A stretch of 64,000 bases of DNA, taken from contig NW_020653993.1 of assembly GCF_003589595.1 (NCBI RefSeq), positions 4,140,963 to 4,204,962 of the forward strand. The letters are read 5' to 3'. Source of the DNA: Hyposmocoma kahamanoa (Eukaryota; Arthropoda; Insecta; Lepidoptera; Cosmopterigidae). Numbering within the stretch: the stretch's first letter is position 1; each line of letters starts with the position of its first letter. The notes below the pieces were generated by a model. That model did no database searches and had not been told where the DNA came from. It saw only the letters and a program-made list of their open reading frames with translations. The position numbers and the translations under genes are program-made. Positions 43,396 to 53,630 of the stretch are shown here, in pieces.

Positions 43396-44048
43396 GTCAA
43401 GTGGCCAAAAATTTTCATTTCTTCACCCAAATATTTCCTTTTTCTGTTTGTCTTCTTCTTCTGCTTCACAAATAAGCGAAACTAATAAAAATAATAACTA
43501 AGTCCACCACACTCCATAGATTAAACGACTCAACACATACGCTTCTGTAGAGAGAGAATTCTCGCACATTCTTGCGAATTCACCCGCCTACTCGCGCAAC
43601 GAGATGAAACTGACGCTTTCGTTCCATTACGATCCAAGAAGTAAATTGAGCCTTATTTCGTGAATAAAAATTAATGCCTCGTAACATATCGACAAAAGGT
43701 ACCTTGTAGTACGCCTGTAGGTACCTTTTTATCAGTTGGATACATACTTGTTTGATAAGTAGGATTTGTATTTTTTTTTTGTTTTGTCTCAACATTTTAT
43801 TTTTGTTTATCTCGGTTTGATCTCAGAACATCCTAGTGTTAAGCTAAAGCGAAGTCGACGGTAAAGCGAGCTTACCCACCAGGAGATTGCAAAAAATCTC
43901 ATAAAATTAATTTTTTGTTTTGTTGAGTGGCAAAAGAAACAAACGCTTTATCTACTTATCTTTTCTTTTGTTTCGCTTTTTGAATAACTAAAATAATCTT
44001 TACAGAAATTAAATAGGGTCATTATCAGCGTACGGCATCCAATTACTG
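43396..44048. other. no recognised feature
   Basis: No coding or repeat signal. A GGTACCTTGTAGT...GGTACCTTTT near-repeat occurs at 43,699-43,733. Confidence 0.3.
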
Positions 44049-44049
44049 G

Positions 44050-44710
44050 AAAAAGATTTACATATTGGTTGCGGTTTTGAAGGACAAGCGCGTTTGTGAA
44101 CTTCATTCGATTCGTACAAGTTCAGAATCCGAGACTATAAATCTAGAAAACTCAGACCCACTTCGGATATCCGATTCGTATCCGAGAAGATGCGAATATC
44201 GCTAATACATCTAGAGACAAAATAATCCCTGTGACATTTCGGATCGTCATTTTGATTGGATATCATTCTCGAATCGAAAGGTGCTTTCCGAGCTATTCAG
44301 AACATTCGAATTAAACGTTCAATTCGGATTCGGGTACGATATCGTTATCCAAAAGCGTTTACGAGGCTAGTAGTGAAATAGATTATGAGAAAAATTAAAA
44401 TAATTTTGTATTAATTTTTAAGGCTCTAAAGGCCTACAGGATACAGGAATGCATCAGTCTTGCATTAAAGTAATTATTATTACTAATTTTTTTTTATTAA
44501 AATAATAAGACATTTCCATATTATATTCTTGCTTTGTAAACAATAGAACGTTGGGCCACTTTGTATGTTCTGAATAACGTTTGTAACGTTTGCCGGTCGA
44601 GAAGCTCGAGTAAACGTGACGACAGTTTGACGTTCGTATCGGTAATTGTGAATAAAAATGAAAAGAAATCGTACAATATCAAATCGAATCGGTCGACAAC
44701 CGAATTATCG
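44050..44710 (+). repeat. dispersed repeat, family R, copy 1
   Basis: About 650 bp matching, in reverse, the sequence at 57,085-57,562. Shared blocks are GATTGGATATCATTCTCGAA, TCGAATCGAAAGGTGCTTTC, CTAAAGGCCTACAGGATACA, GGAATGCATCAGTCTTGCAT, TTCCATATTATATTCTTGCT and GAATAAAAATGAAAAGAAAT. No protein is recognised. A minus-strand 108-codon frame overlies it. Confidence 0.7.
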
Positions 44711-44754
44711 TAAGTTTCTAAATCAACCCCCTGATACGAATCGGCCGTAGCAAA

Positions 44755-44925
44755 CTCTCCAAGGGGACTGGTGAAATTGCAGGCACACGAGACTTGTCGA
44801 CTTATGTCTCGGTCGTCACGGACGTAGTGCCTCGCAGATACTTGCAATTTAAAGTTCTGAGTGGTACAGCAACTGCTATAACAAGTCGCTTACCACAAGG
44901 CGCAAGACGTATTACAAAAAAAAAA
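44755..44925 (+). mobile_element. SINE-like repeat, family B, 3' half (copy 18)
   Basis: From ACTGGTGAAATTGCAGGCAC to CACAAGGCGCAAGACGTATT and an A10 tail. The 5' half is missing. Confidence 0.78.
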
Positions 44926-45405
44926 TATTTGATGGCCAGCGTTCTATTCTAACACCTATACACGTTGAAGGGTGAGTATAAGTCCAGAAGCTATAACGTA
45001 AGCCACATGCATTTTCTCTGTCAAACATTAAACGAGTGGTCGGGGCCTAACTTTGATCTATTGACAGAATAATGACACGGTAAGGTAAGGGCACAATCGC
45101 GTGAGCTAGTAAAAAATTAAAGATCGTTTTATACATTTTTATACCACACGCGAGGATGTGTTGAAAAATGTAAAGGAATTCCAAGAAGGCTCTTGTTATG
45201 GTTAAGTTAATGGATAAGAAATTGCTTTTTTATTTTTAGAGTAAACACATGCTTGAGTCTTATTGACAGACAGGGAACCTTGTTACAGAAAAATGTTGAA
45301 TAGAAAATAATACCTTTCAATATAGTGATAGTGTTAAACAAATATTATCACAAATTACTTGGAAAGTCGCGATACAACAGGACTATATTATGAATTATGA
45401 ATACA
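44926..45405. other. no recognised feature
   Basis: Nothing supportable. Confidence 0.3.
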
Positions 45406-45408
45406 AAG

Positions 45409-45482
45409 ACCCGGTGGAACTTGAATTCACATCCATGCTGCACCGTAGCATTGCTCTTACCAAATGAGCTACGGGTCCGGTC
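45409..45482 (-). repeat. tRNA-like SINE head relic
   Basis: On the minus strand, GGACCCGTAGCTCATTTGGT resembles a tRNA 5' arm with box A, and TTCAAGTTCCACCGGGTC the 3' arm with box B. The 3' arm can pair with the 5' arm (GGACCCG/CGGGTC). The spacing of about 73 bases is tRNA-sized, so a decayed tRNA is also possible, but the box B is weak. Confidence 0.45.
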
Positions 45483-45658
45483 ACCGAGCCGTCGAAATTA
45501 TCCTATGTGTTTTTCTTATAGATCTTTGTATTGACTTTCGGCATTTGTCGCCACTAGTGACATCTAGTGAGAGATTTTTGAATAACCTTCTCACCGCAGC
45601 CTCAGTTCAGCAGTTCGATCATTATATTCATAATCATAACAAATTGTTAATATTTTAT
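45483..45658. other. no recognised feature
   Basis: Nothing supportable. Confidence 0.2.
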
Positions 45659-45660
45659 TA

Positions 45661-45827
45661 CTGCCTCCGTGGCCGAACGGTTAGCATGCTGGTTTGACAC
45701 ACAGAGGTCCCGGGTTTGATTCCAGAGCCGGGAGAAATATTTGTAGGAAACAAATGTAGGCCATACAGATATTTCTGGGACCTCTGCGTGCCAGTCTGGC
45801 AAAGTAACCGTTCGGCCACCGAGGCAG
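45661..45827. mobile_element. inverted pair of family A SINE heads (copy 10)
   Basis: 45,661-45,747 is a plus-strand family A head (CTGCCTCCGTGGCCGAACGG...CCGGGAGAAATATTTGTAGG). It is joined directly to a minus-strand head ending at 45,827 (TTCGGCCACCGAGGCAG). The two heads meet around AATATTTGTAGGAAACAAAT and make a head-out palindrome. The bodies and tails of both are absent. Confidence 0.85.
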
Positions 45828-45907
45828 TTAACAAATACGCACTACGACATAAAAAGTCGTGAAAAACCATAAAACACATAAAAACCATGGCAACAGCACA
45901 GAGGTGC

Positions 45908-46075
45908 TCTGGTTCGTTCCGTGGCTTGATTTGAATGGCGCTGGCACGGTATGCTTGAAGACGTCGGTTCGAATACGGTCGGATCGAAGGAATTTTTTTA
46001 GTGTTCGATCTTTATTATTAATAATTATAAGAAATTAGTAGAGCAATTTCACTAAAATTAATTGAATATTTGGCC
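45908..46075 (+). mobile_element. tRNA-headed SINE, family C, copy 1
   Basis: GGTTCGTTCCGTGGCTTGAT start, box A-like region, GCTGGCACGGTATGCTTGAA, box B GGTTCGAATACGG. Then GATCGAAGGAATTTTTTTAG and an AT-rich body that is shared with the copy at 49.74 kb down to ATTAATTGAATA. Confidence 0.75.
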
Positions 46076-47820
46076 GCTATTGAAAAGTATTCTACAACTG
46101 AATTTAAAATTAATGTAACGAACAATTATAACACTAGGCGAGCCTGTGAAAATAAATATGTATGTCGACGAGTAAATAACTAATATGGTAAAAGAACAAA
46201 ATAGACATCTTTTGCCAATTATACCTAATAAATGCGATTCTTTGAGAGGCAGAGATTTGTTAGTAAATTCACATTGAAGAAAACAATAAAAATTATGCTT
46301 CTTGAAAGCATGTATATGTAGTAGTAAAGTCTACACTGGTTTTGTTAAATGTACTCGTACTATAGTTTTGTGATTGTGAGCGCAACCTCGCCAACAAACT
46401 GCTGGTGAGAAATTGTATTATGTTCTTTTGTATGCCCTTTTTTGTATGAAATAAATATAAACACCGTTACGTTGAAAAAAAACTTGAGAAATTGTAATAT
46501 AATTATTTAGGTTGTATTTGAAGTACGATGTCACCTGAAAGTACAATCCGTAGGAGGAAATAGCAAGCACTGATAAAATATAATAATGTGAGAAAGGGAA
46601 AGAAGCAAAGAAAATCAACTGGATGCTTACAAAGGAATTCCCTGTACAATTAGTGCCGAGGTAGTGAACATTCTTGTTGCAGTATCTAGAATAGCTACAC
46701 CAAAACTAATTTAAAATCCGTTTTCTCAATGGGTTCTCCTACCATTGGAACGCAAGCGAGATCAGTTCAGCTATTTACCTTAACCATTACCAATACCTCA
46801 CAAGGACTGCTAATTTTTGTAATACAGGGGGCCTGCCATAACCTTTTCAAAAACAATCTTATTTCAAATGAAATCTATAGCAAGTCTAATTGATCTAAAA
46901 TTAAAAATTAATTAATTTAATAACTGCTTCGGTCGCATTCTGGGTACGGTGGCGGGCAGCGCCACTCTCAATCAATGATTTTCCTTGAATACGATGAGTT
47001 AACTAGAGTCAAGATGGTTTTTTTATGGAGCCATTGGAAGTGTGAAAAAAACACCCAACGTTCAGAACTTGCCCTCTTTAAAAACGACGCGTTAGCACTA
47101 TTATTAACATCAGCTGTTTATGTGTGCGTTGTTTTAGACGCCATAGCTACTTCAAGAAAATTTGACACAAGTACGAGTCAATAAAAAATAAAAATGGTAC
47201 TTGGTTGCGCCACTCAGCTGTTTGAATTGACGGGTAGAGGGGCAGACGCAAAGGTGGTTTTCATTACATTTATACAAGTGCTTTAGTATGATAATAATGA
47301 AAGTGTTGTAAAGCGGCTTCCCACGGTCCGCGATCTTACCAATTGCCTCGTAGAACCCACAAACAAGCGCCATCCCCGCCTATTTCATAACAATAATTAA
47401 CTAATTACGGAATGACATCGCATCGGCCATTTTTCGCTATGCATTTATCCATGCACCGCTACGAACGCGTCTGTGTTACCTCGGGCAAACCCCTTCTAAT
47501 TATATTACTAGCTAATTGTATTTCAAGTTTCTGCGTCAAATTGTTTCCAAGAACACCTTCTATGATAGACAGACCTACAGATTGACATGCGATCTTATTT
47601 TTTTATTTAAACTTTTTTTTAAAGTACAGTCGTATACATGAGATACCTGACCTCCTAACATCCCCAAACCAACCTTTTGATTCTGAGAGCCGTCTTACTT
47701 CTATTGAACAAAGAAAAAGCAATTTCAACTTTATTGTTCAAGCAATACAGAGTGTTGCTTGAAGATGATTACATAACATATTTTTAAAATAAATACTAAA
47801 TTTCGTCATTTAATATCCCA
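46076..47820. other. no recognised feature
   Basis: About 1.7 kb with only domain-free short frames. 46,925-46,970 (CTTCGGTCGCATTCTGGGTA) could be the start of another tRNA-like SINE, but I cannot follow it. Confidence 0.35.
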
Positions 47821-47821
47821 G

Positions 47822-47890
47822 TAAATTGGTCGAGCGGCTTATTGTATGGACTGCCAGTTACAATACCTGTGGTTCGATCCCACGAGCTCA
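47822..47890 (+). repeat. tRNA-like SINE head relic
   Basis: TTGGTCGAGCGGCTTATTGT fits box A, and GTGGTTCGATCCCACG fits box B with a T-arm-like stem. About 40 bases between the boxes. No acceptor-stem pairing is evident. Confidence 0.45.
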
Positions 47891-48199
47891 ATTTAACGTT
47901 ATATTTTTAACAGTAATGTTTCACTTTTTAATGTTAACATTGACAAGTCAAAATATTTGCTCACTAGAAATTGCCTATAGTGGGTGGGCAGATATTATTA
48001 ATAAAGTGAAATCTCTGCAGTTTGCATACAATCATGTCTTCTGTGATTACGCATTGCCGCACTTAACCGAATTATTAAAATTAGAAATTATTGTTGGTAT
48101 GAACAAGACTTAGACGTTCCTTACACCTATCCAGGGGATAAAAACAAAAAAAAACCATAATATTCTTATAGTCATAGCAAAATAATATTTTATTTTTAA

Positions 48200-48276
48200 T
48201 GTGTCTCGAACCATGGTTGCTCAACTTGAAAAGCAACCCTTATACCGCTAGACCACGACGCCTCTCTATAGCTGGT
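48200..48276 (-). repeat. tRNA-like SINE head relic
   Basis: On the minus strand, GGCGTCGTGGTCTAGCGGTA carries a good box A. An anticodon-arm-like pairing (GTTGCTTTTCAAGTTGAGCAAC) follows, then ATGGTTCGAGAC as box B. The acceptor stem is not conserved. Confidence 0.5.
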
Positions 48277-48620
48277 TGAAATTTGTATTCTGTATTTAAG
48301 TAATAACTATACGTTAAAAATGAAATTGGTTTAAAAACTTTCTTACAATGTCATTCACTAATGAAACGATCAGGGATTCATACCAAAAGAAATTTTACGG
48401 CTCACAAGTTGAAGATTAAGTTTGTTCAACAGTTTTCTCCACATTTTTTGTATCCTGAACCAAAAGGCCGACAAAGTTGGCTTGGTGGTCAGGTATCTTA
48501 TGTATATGACTGTTCATATAGCAGACTTTATGCCATAAGGCTTTCTATATCATTCTATCATTAAGTTAAGAGATTCCCACAAATGACAAGTGCACAATTT
48601 TCAGTTTCCTTTAAATATGA
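48277..48620. other. no recognised feature
   Basis: Nothing supportable. Confidence 0.25.
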
Positions 48621-48621
48621 A

Positions 48622-48888
48622 ACTAAGTGATGACAAGAGCAAGTTGTGGGCTTGGTAGTAAGCGGCACACCTGTCCATAACAGTTACAGTACCACTTAGA
48701 GCTCTAAAGAATCTGAGTGACGTAAATTGACAAATCCCACGTGCCCGTAATTTCACCAGCACCTTGTCCTTCAAAACTGGAACGCAGTAATGCTCATATT
48801 ATTGCTTGGCAGCAGAAATAGGTAAGATGGCAGTACTTCCCTGGGTGAACTCTTTCACAAGGTGCTATACTGCTACTAATGTACTTTA
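48622..48888 (-). mobile_element. SINE-like repeat, family B, copy 19
   Basis: Reverse copy from GATGACAAGAGCAAGTTGTG to AAGGTGCTATACTGCTACTA. It has an internal deletion around TAAAGAATCTGAGTGACG. Confidence 0.82.
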
Positions 48889-49405
48889 AATAGATTATAT
48901 ACAATAGTATACGCATCTTAGCAACGTTACGTACGTATTTATTCAGGGTCAAGACCAAGGTGAATATTGAAGGTCAAGATTGAAATTCAGCTCTATGCCG
49001 TGGACATAGAGCTCCGGTACGGTTCAAAGTCCATAATGTCAAATTTAATGTGACTTTTGATTGTACAATATCCATTACATCCATCCAATACAGAATCCAA
49101 ATAAATTTGATAGCTTCCTTCATTTACAAGTCTGTGACATTATAGTCTGAGTCGAGTCTTGTCTACTCTAGTCTCAAGTCTTTAAGCATTAAGTCCGCCT
49201 TTTAACATTATGTGTTGTGGTCGATAAAGTTTAACAAATAAATAAACAATACAGAAAAAATATACAGGCTTCAGAAAAGGGTCGGAGATGGATGCTTTGG
49301 ACCAGAACCTATAGTATCCCTACCCTGCCAATAACCAAGATCAATTTGTACATAAAGGCACAAAAACTTTTCACACATGGACAATCCTTACGGTTTTTAG
49401 ACAGC
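48889..49405. other. no recognised feature
   Basis: Nothing supportable. Confidence 0.3.
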
Positions 49406-49409
49406 GTCA

Positions 49410-49565
49410 TCATTATGAACCAATTTATAAGTCCCACTGTTGGGCACGGGTTTCCCCTCAGGTGAGGGTTTCTGAAGGTTGTGAAACTTCTTCAGTGTGC
49501 AGGTTTCATACTTAAATTCAGTAAAACTCAGAGGTGTGATCCCGGGTTTGAGCCCATGGCTACCA
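49410..49565 (-). repeat. lepidopteran-type LINE/SINE fragment, family Q, copy 2
   Basis: GTCCCACTGTTGGGCACGGG, CCCCTCAGGTGAGGGTTTC, AAACTTCTTCAGTGTGCAGG and TCCCGGGTTTGAGCCCATGG follow, in reverse, the order seen at 22.4-22.6 kb. Confidence 0.5.
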
Positions 49566-49571
49566 CAGTTT

Positions 49572-50005
49572 AGTTAGCAGTAGAGCTTCTTGTAAAAGAG
49601 TTAGTCCAGGGTACTGCCACCTTAACAATTTCTGCCGCCAAGCAGTAATGTCGGCATTACTGTGTTCCGGTTTTTAAGCTCAAGGGTACTGGTGAAATTA
49701 CAGGCTTAGGACTTATTCGTGATTCGTGAGTTCCGTTGGTTCGTTCCGTGGCTAAGCGTCTGGCACGGTTTGCTAGAAGACGTCGGTTCGAATCCGGCCG
49801 GATTGAAGGAACTTTTTCTAAGAATTCGATTTGTGTATTATTAATTATAACAAAACTAGTGGAGTAATTTCATAAAAAGTAATTGAATACCGTGGTGGTA
49901 AAACACCCTATACAGTGCCCCTCAGATCTTTACGTTTTAAAGCTCTGAGTGGCACTGTAACTGGCGCGTAGCTTACCATCAGACGCACGAAAAGAAAAAA
50001 AAGTT
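49572..50005 (+). mobile_element. SINE-like repeat, family B, copy 20, split by SINE C
   Basis: 5' part 49,572-49,720 (AGCAGTAGAGCTTCTTGTAA...TGGTGAAATTACAGGC). 3' part 49,905-50,000 (ACAGTGCCCCTCAGATCTTT...TTACCATCAGACGCACG, A-rich). Between them is the family C SINE. Confidence 0.82.
49736..49893 (+). mobile_element. tRNA-headed SINE, family C, copy 2
   Basis: TTGGTTCGTTCCGTGGCTAA, TCTGGCACGGTTTGCTAGAA, box B GGTTCGAATCCGGCCGG, then GATTGAAGGAACTTTTTCTA and an AT-rich body ending AAGTAATTGAATACC. It is nested in family B copy 20. Confidence 0.8.
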
Positions 50006-50412
50006 TCTTTTTCAACATAGTGGGCCTAAAACCTAAACAGCTAGACGTAATGGTTGAATAATGTTTGTATTATTGTTTGTGTAAAATTACTGTCCAATAG
50101 TATGCTGGAACTCAACAACATAGTCAGACATCATTGTACTTCGTGCGAACTAACCTGAATATCAAGATTCCGTTCCGATTGTGTCGATAGTGTTGTATTT
50201 CATTCACCGCAATCTACTAATGCGGAAAACGTGACACAGTGATACGTATCTTTTTGTTTGTATAGTTTTTATTGACATATTTTTTTAAAGTCAACTCGCG
50301 ACGTCTGTATGAAGACATTTCGTCATAAGCGATTATACTTAATGAATGTTGTTACGTGAATTGATAGTATTTTGATATGACTGTGTTTCGGTGAATTGGT
50401 GTTTTACTTTGG
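50006..50412. other. no recognised feature
   Basis: Nothing supportable. Confidence 0.25.
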
Positions 50413-50414
50413 GG

Positions 50415-50775
50415 AGCTTTTTGGGCAGTTTAAGGGTGCTTTCAAATTAAATGCTTGTAAGTGTCGTATCTTGTGTACTTAAATGAAGTTGTTCACATAT
50501 AGAACAACATGATTAACTGTCGTTCACGAGTTTTTTGATGATACGACGACAGCTTGTCGTAGGTAATATGGGAAGAGCTAAAACGACAGTCGTCTCACGA
50601 AAAATAAAACTTCACGATAAAAATGTGACAACAGATAAACGCAGCGTCCAACGATAAATAAAACCCTAAGGGCGCGTTCCCATTATATCATGACGACAGA
50701 TAGTCGTTCAATTTAAAGTGTCGTGACTTGTGAATTTAAATGAAGTTAAAAACCTGTTCTACAAATAAAGAAAGC
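50415..50775. repeat. repeat with internal direct copies, family S
   Basis: GTGTCGTATCTTGTGTACTT plus AAATGAAGTTG (50,461 on) recurs as GTGTCGTGACTTGTGAATTT plus AAATGAAGTTA (50,719 on). The left end AGGGTGCTTTCAAATTAA and the later AAGGGCGCGTTCCCATTA look like the two ends of adjacent copies of one MITE-like element. CGACGACAG/CTGTCGT words are frequent. Non-coding. Confidence 0.45.
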
Positions 50776-50825
50776 AAAAAAGCGAGTTTCACCGAAATTA
50801 CAAAGACTATGATAACGATACAGTA

Positions 50826-51050
50826 GCAGTAGACCTCCTAGTGAAGGAGTTCATCCAATGAAGTACTGCCACCTTACTAATTTCTGCTGCTAACCAGTAA
50901 TGTGAGCATTACTGCGTTCCGGTTTAGAAGGGTAGAGGTGCTGGTGAAATTATGGGCACATGGGACTTGTCAGCTTATGTCTCAGGGTCGTTTACCACCA
51001 GGCGCGCGACTTGTTCATCACGTCACTTAGTATTATAAATTAAAAAAAAC
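50826..51050 (+). mobile_element. SINE-like repeat, family B, copy 21
   Basis: From GCAGTAGACCTCCTAGTGAA to CAGGCGCGCGACTTGTTCAT and CACTTAGTATTATAAATTAA. It lacks the GCAGTGGCAGTGCCCC block. Confidence 0.83.
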
Positions 51051-51109
51051 ATCAGTCATATTCATCTTTTCATTGAGAAATACAGATTGTAGAAATAAAA
51101 CACAAAGGC

Positions 51110-51385
51110 ATTATTTATTAATTTTGGCTAAAACTGACTTACACTTCGAGGAAAAGTGTCATATCTATCATTTAAGGTTCATTTTCTCTTGACAGTACTT
51201 TCTTGGTATCGTTTGAAGTTTCAAATAACCCGACCGCAAACGAAGGAAGTTCTGTAAAAAATAGTTTGTCAAACTTGTTTGACGGGTTGAATGCTACTCG
51301 AGCGATCGTGACCATGATGTATGAAAAAGAAAACATTGAAAGATATGGCAGGTAATACAGGAGCATGTCTGTGATTCCTTGTGTT
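51110..51385 (-). CDS. possible terminal exon of an unrecognised host gene
   Basis: A minus-strand frame encodes about 65 residues: a hydrophobic start (LLYYLPYLSMFSFSYIMV, possible membrane segment), then TIARVAFNPSNKFDKL and a charged end. The stop is TAA at 51,172-51,174. The codon pattern is varied and it matches no repeat in the window. An acceptor-like AATCACAG lies just upstream (AG at 51,370-51,371), and AATAAA is found about 53 bases past the stop (51,114-51,119). This arrangement is what a 3' exon with a short UTR would look like. I do not recognise the family. Confidence 0.35.
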
Positions 51386-51490
51386 ATTTATTAATTACAT
51401 CTTAATCGTTATAAATAACCTTTGTAACAATAATCAAGTATATAATAATAACAAAGATAAAATATTATTAATAAAATAAAATAATCTTTT
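51386..51490. other. no recognised feature
   Basis: AT-rich spacer. Confidence 0.2.
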
Positions 51491-51491
51491 T

Positions 51492-52295
51492 TTTGTAATA
51501 TCAAGTGACAGGACGAATAAGTCGTATTACGTGTGCTAAGCGACACGTCTATCCATAATCAATTGCAGTGCCACTAGAGCTTTTAATCGCAAAGATCATA
51601 GGGGCACTGCCACTGTGCCCGTCACCCTGAAATATAAGTTGATGAGTCCCATGTGCCTGTAATTTCACCAGTACCTTTCAAAACTGGAACGCAGTAATAC
51701 CCATCATATCACAGTACATTTACTCATATATTTTATATGCCCGTAAAAATATACATAATTTCAATAAGAACGAAGATACCCATAATATTAACCTTAGAGC
51801 TAAATCCAAACTTATGGTACCACGATTTCGTTTAACCAAGGTTAACGACTGTTTTATGGGGAACTGTATACGTTTTTACAATAAGATTCCGGAGCATATA
51901 TTAAGATTATCATTTTTTGAGTTTAAAAACTACATAAAAATATTTTGATTGAACAGTCATATTACAAAATTCAAGACTACGTGTTAGATAAAGATATATG
52001 AAAAGACGGCATGGTTCCAGAATTCACACAAATTTGATTCAAAGTGTATTCCATAACATTTAAGTTTATTTGAAAAGAGCAATCCCTAGAGTTTCTTGCT
52101 CGTTCTTCTCAGGGAAGTTAGCGTGGTGAACGAGCAGTAGCTTAAATGTGACGTTTACAAGTGTAAATTTATTTTACCTATGGAATAAAAGATTATTTGA
52201 GTTTGACTCACATTACTGCTTGGCGGCAGAAATAGATAAGGTGGCAGTATTTCCTGGACCAACTCTTTCACAAGGAGCTCTACTGTCACTAAATA
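51492..52295 (-). mobile_element. SINE-like repeat, family B, copy 22, split by a LINE
   Basis: 3' part 51,492-51,705 (ATATCAAGTGACAGGACGAA...AACTGGAACGCAGTAATACC). 5' part 52,209-52,290 (ACATTACTGCTTGGCGGCAG...GGAGCTCTACTGTCACTAAA). The break falls in the palindromic core, and LINE P copy 4 fills it. Confidence 0.85.
51708..52208 (+). pseudogene. LINE family P, copy 4
   Basis: 5'-truncated at ATATCACAGTACATTTACTC. Coding similarity to copy 3 (NINLRAKSKLMVPRFRLTKV) persists with at least two lesions, including a stop-like TGA at 51,947 and another at 51,999. The 3' UTR ends AATAAAAGATTATTTGAGTT, then TTGACTC. Inserted into family B copy 22. Confidence 0.78.
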
Positions 52296-52565
52296 GTGTA
52301 ACCTAATACTTGGTGGGTACGGAATTGCATGTGTGAAAATCCTACTGTTCTATCTTTAATATACCACATCGGAGAATGTTCGTATATCGAAAATTATGGT
52401 ATCACAATACATAGTCCGTTAACGCGTATTAGCCACTTGATCGATCTACTTCGGCGCCGTAAAAGTCATACGAGTTAAGGGCAAGCTTCGTGCTTTGTAG
52501 CCATAAAATATTATGCCAATAATTTAGTTGTCGCGTAACAAAATAATTATGCGTCCTACTGGACG
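52296..52565. other. no recognised feature
   Basis: Nothing supportable. Confidence 0.25.
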
Positions 52566-52567
52566 AC

Positions 52568-52775
52568 AGAATTCCTTTTTGTTTGCTAACTATAGCAATC
52601 AAACTAGGAAATTCCTTGTATTATGAGTACCAGACAAACGAAATTCACTCAGAACACGCATACCAGAAACAGTTTAGAAAAGTTCATTTACCAGATTGGT
52701 TTTACTGAGAATGGAACCTTTGGCATCTACATCAAACGCTACAGTACAAACCGTTGAGCTACCGAGGTCATTTTT
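52568..52775 (-). repeat. SINE-like repeat, family H, copy 3
   Basis: ACTAGGAAATTCCTTGTATT, ATGAGTACCAGAC and AGAAAAGTTCATTTACCAG are shared with 56.45-56.59 kb. The right end on the minus strand (GACCTCGGTAGCTCAACGGT) is a good tRNA box A, so the head is tRNA-derived. Confidence 0.5.
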
Positions 52776-53325
52776 ATGCAATATACTGCTATAACCAATA
52801 TAAGGATTTTATAGTTCCCTAAAAGGCGCTAGATAGCGTTGATCAATTTTATGGAAACATTGAATCGTGACCTTACCTCTACAGGATCTTACCTCAACGC
52901 AGCTATTATTGGCCTTAGCAGAGTTTCTATGGTTCTCACTATGCCACTGTATAATAAGAGAAGCAGTCCTACTCTAGCTTGTTCAGGGCCTATACTCAGA
53001 GCGTAGGGTTGTCACATTATTATTTATTTGTATAAATTAAAATATTTATCACAGTATTCTTTTACTGTATTGAAATAGCCTTCGTCAAGTGTACTATTTA
53101 TATTATTGACATTTTTATACCAGTATCGCGTATTACTACTTATCTCGATAAAAAGCGATACATACTTCTCTTATCTGGCATTAGTATAAAATGGAATAGA
53201 AAAAAATATTCACGCTTTCCTTAACACTCAAAGAAATATGTATTTAAATTATTTATATTTTACTTTTGTTAGTCACAAAAGCATAAAATATTTTTTATTT
53301 ATGATCTGGTTACAAAGACCCATAA
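52776..53325. other. no recognised feature
   Basis: AT-rich. Nothing supportable. Confidence 0.3.
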
Positions 53326-53327
53326 AC

Positions 53328-53630
53328 ACATTTATTTATTTATTTATTTATCAATACTTATAAACTACTATTACAGGAAAAATCCTTAGGTAAAAACCTA
53401 ATGCGATAGTAAGCTACATATGAAATATCTGCCTATAACTAAACTAATCTATATATTTTCATAACATTTACAAACAAAGTTACCATTGTGAGTTCACTCA
53501 AAGAACAAAAGAATATGTCTACGTCATTGGCCACCAAATTGAGAATGCGAAGCGCGTGTGTCAACGGCGCCTTGTTCAGCAGCAAAAGGAATCTTTCCTC
53601 TACATACCTTATAGACTAGCATACATAATA
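53328..53630 (-). pseudogene. jockey-like LINE 3' end relic
   Basis: An (ATTT)n run at 53,328-53,352 would be the 3' tail. On the minus strand, LLLLNKAPLTHALRILNLVA near 53,540-53,600 and VDIF nearby resemble the last codons of jockey-type ORF2. Truncated upstream. Confidence 0.4.

Noticed and set aside
44521..44847. 108-codon minus-strand frame
   Set aside because: Overlies repeat family R and the start of a family B copy; the frame is not kept in the second copy at 57.1 kb.
45409..45482. tRNA gene on the minus strand
   Set aside because: tRNA-sized and partly paired, but box B is degraded (TTCAAGTTCC) and the D-arm is not convincing. A tRNA covariance model would decide.
48200..48276. tRNA gene on the minus strand
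   Set aside because: Good box A and an anticodon-arm-like pairing, but no acceptor stem and a weak box B; better read as a SINE head relic.
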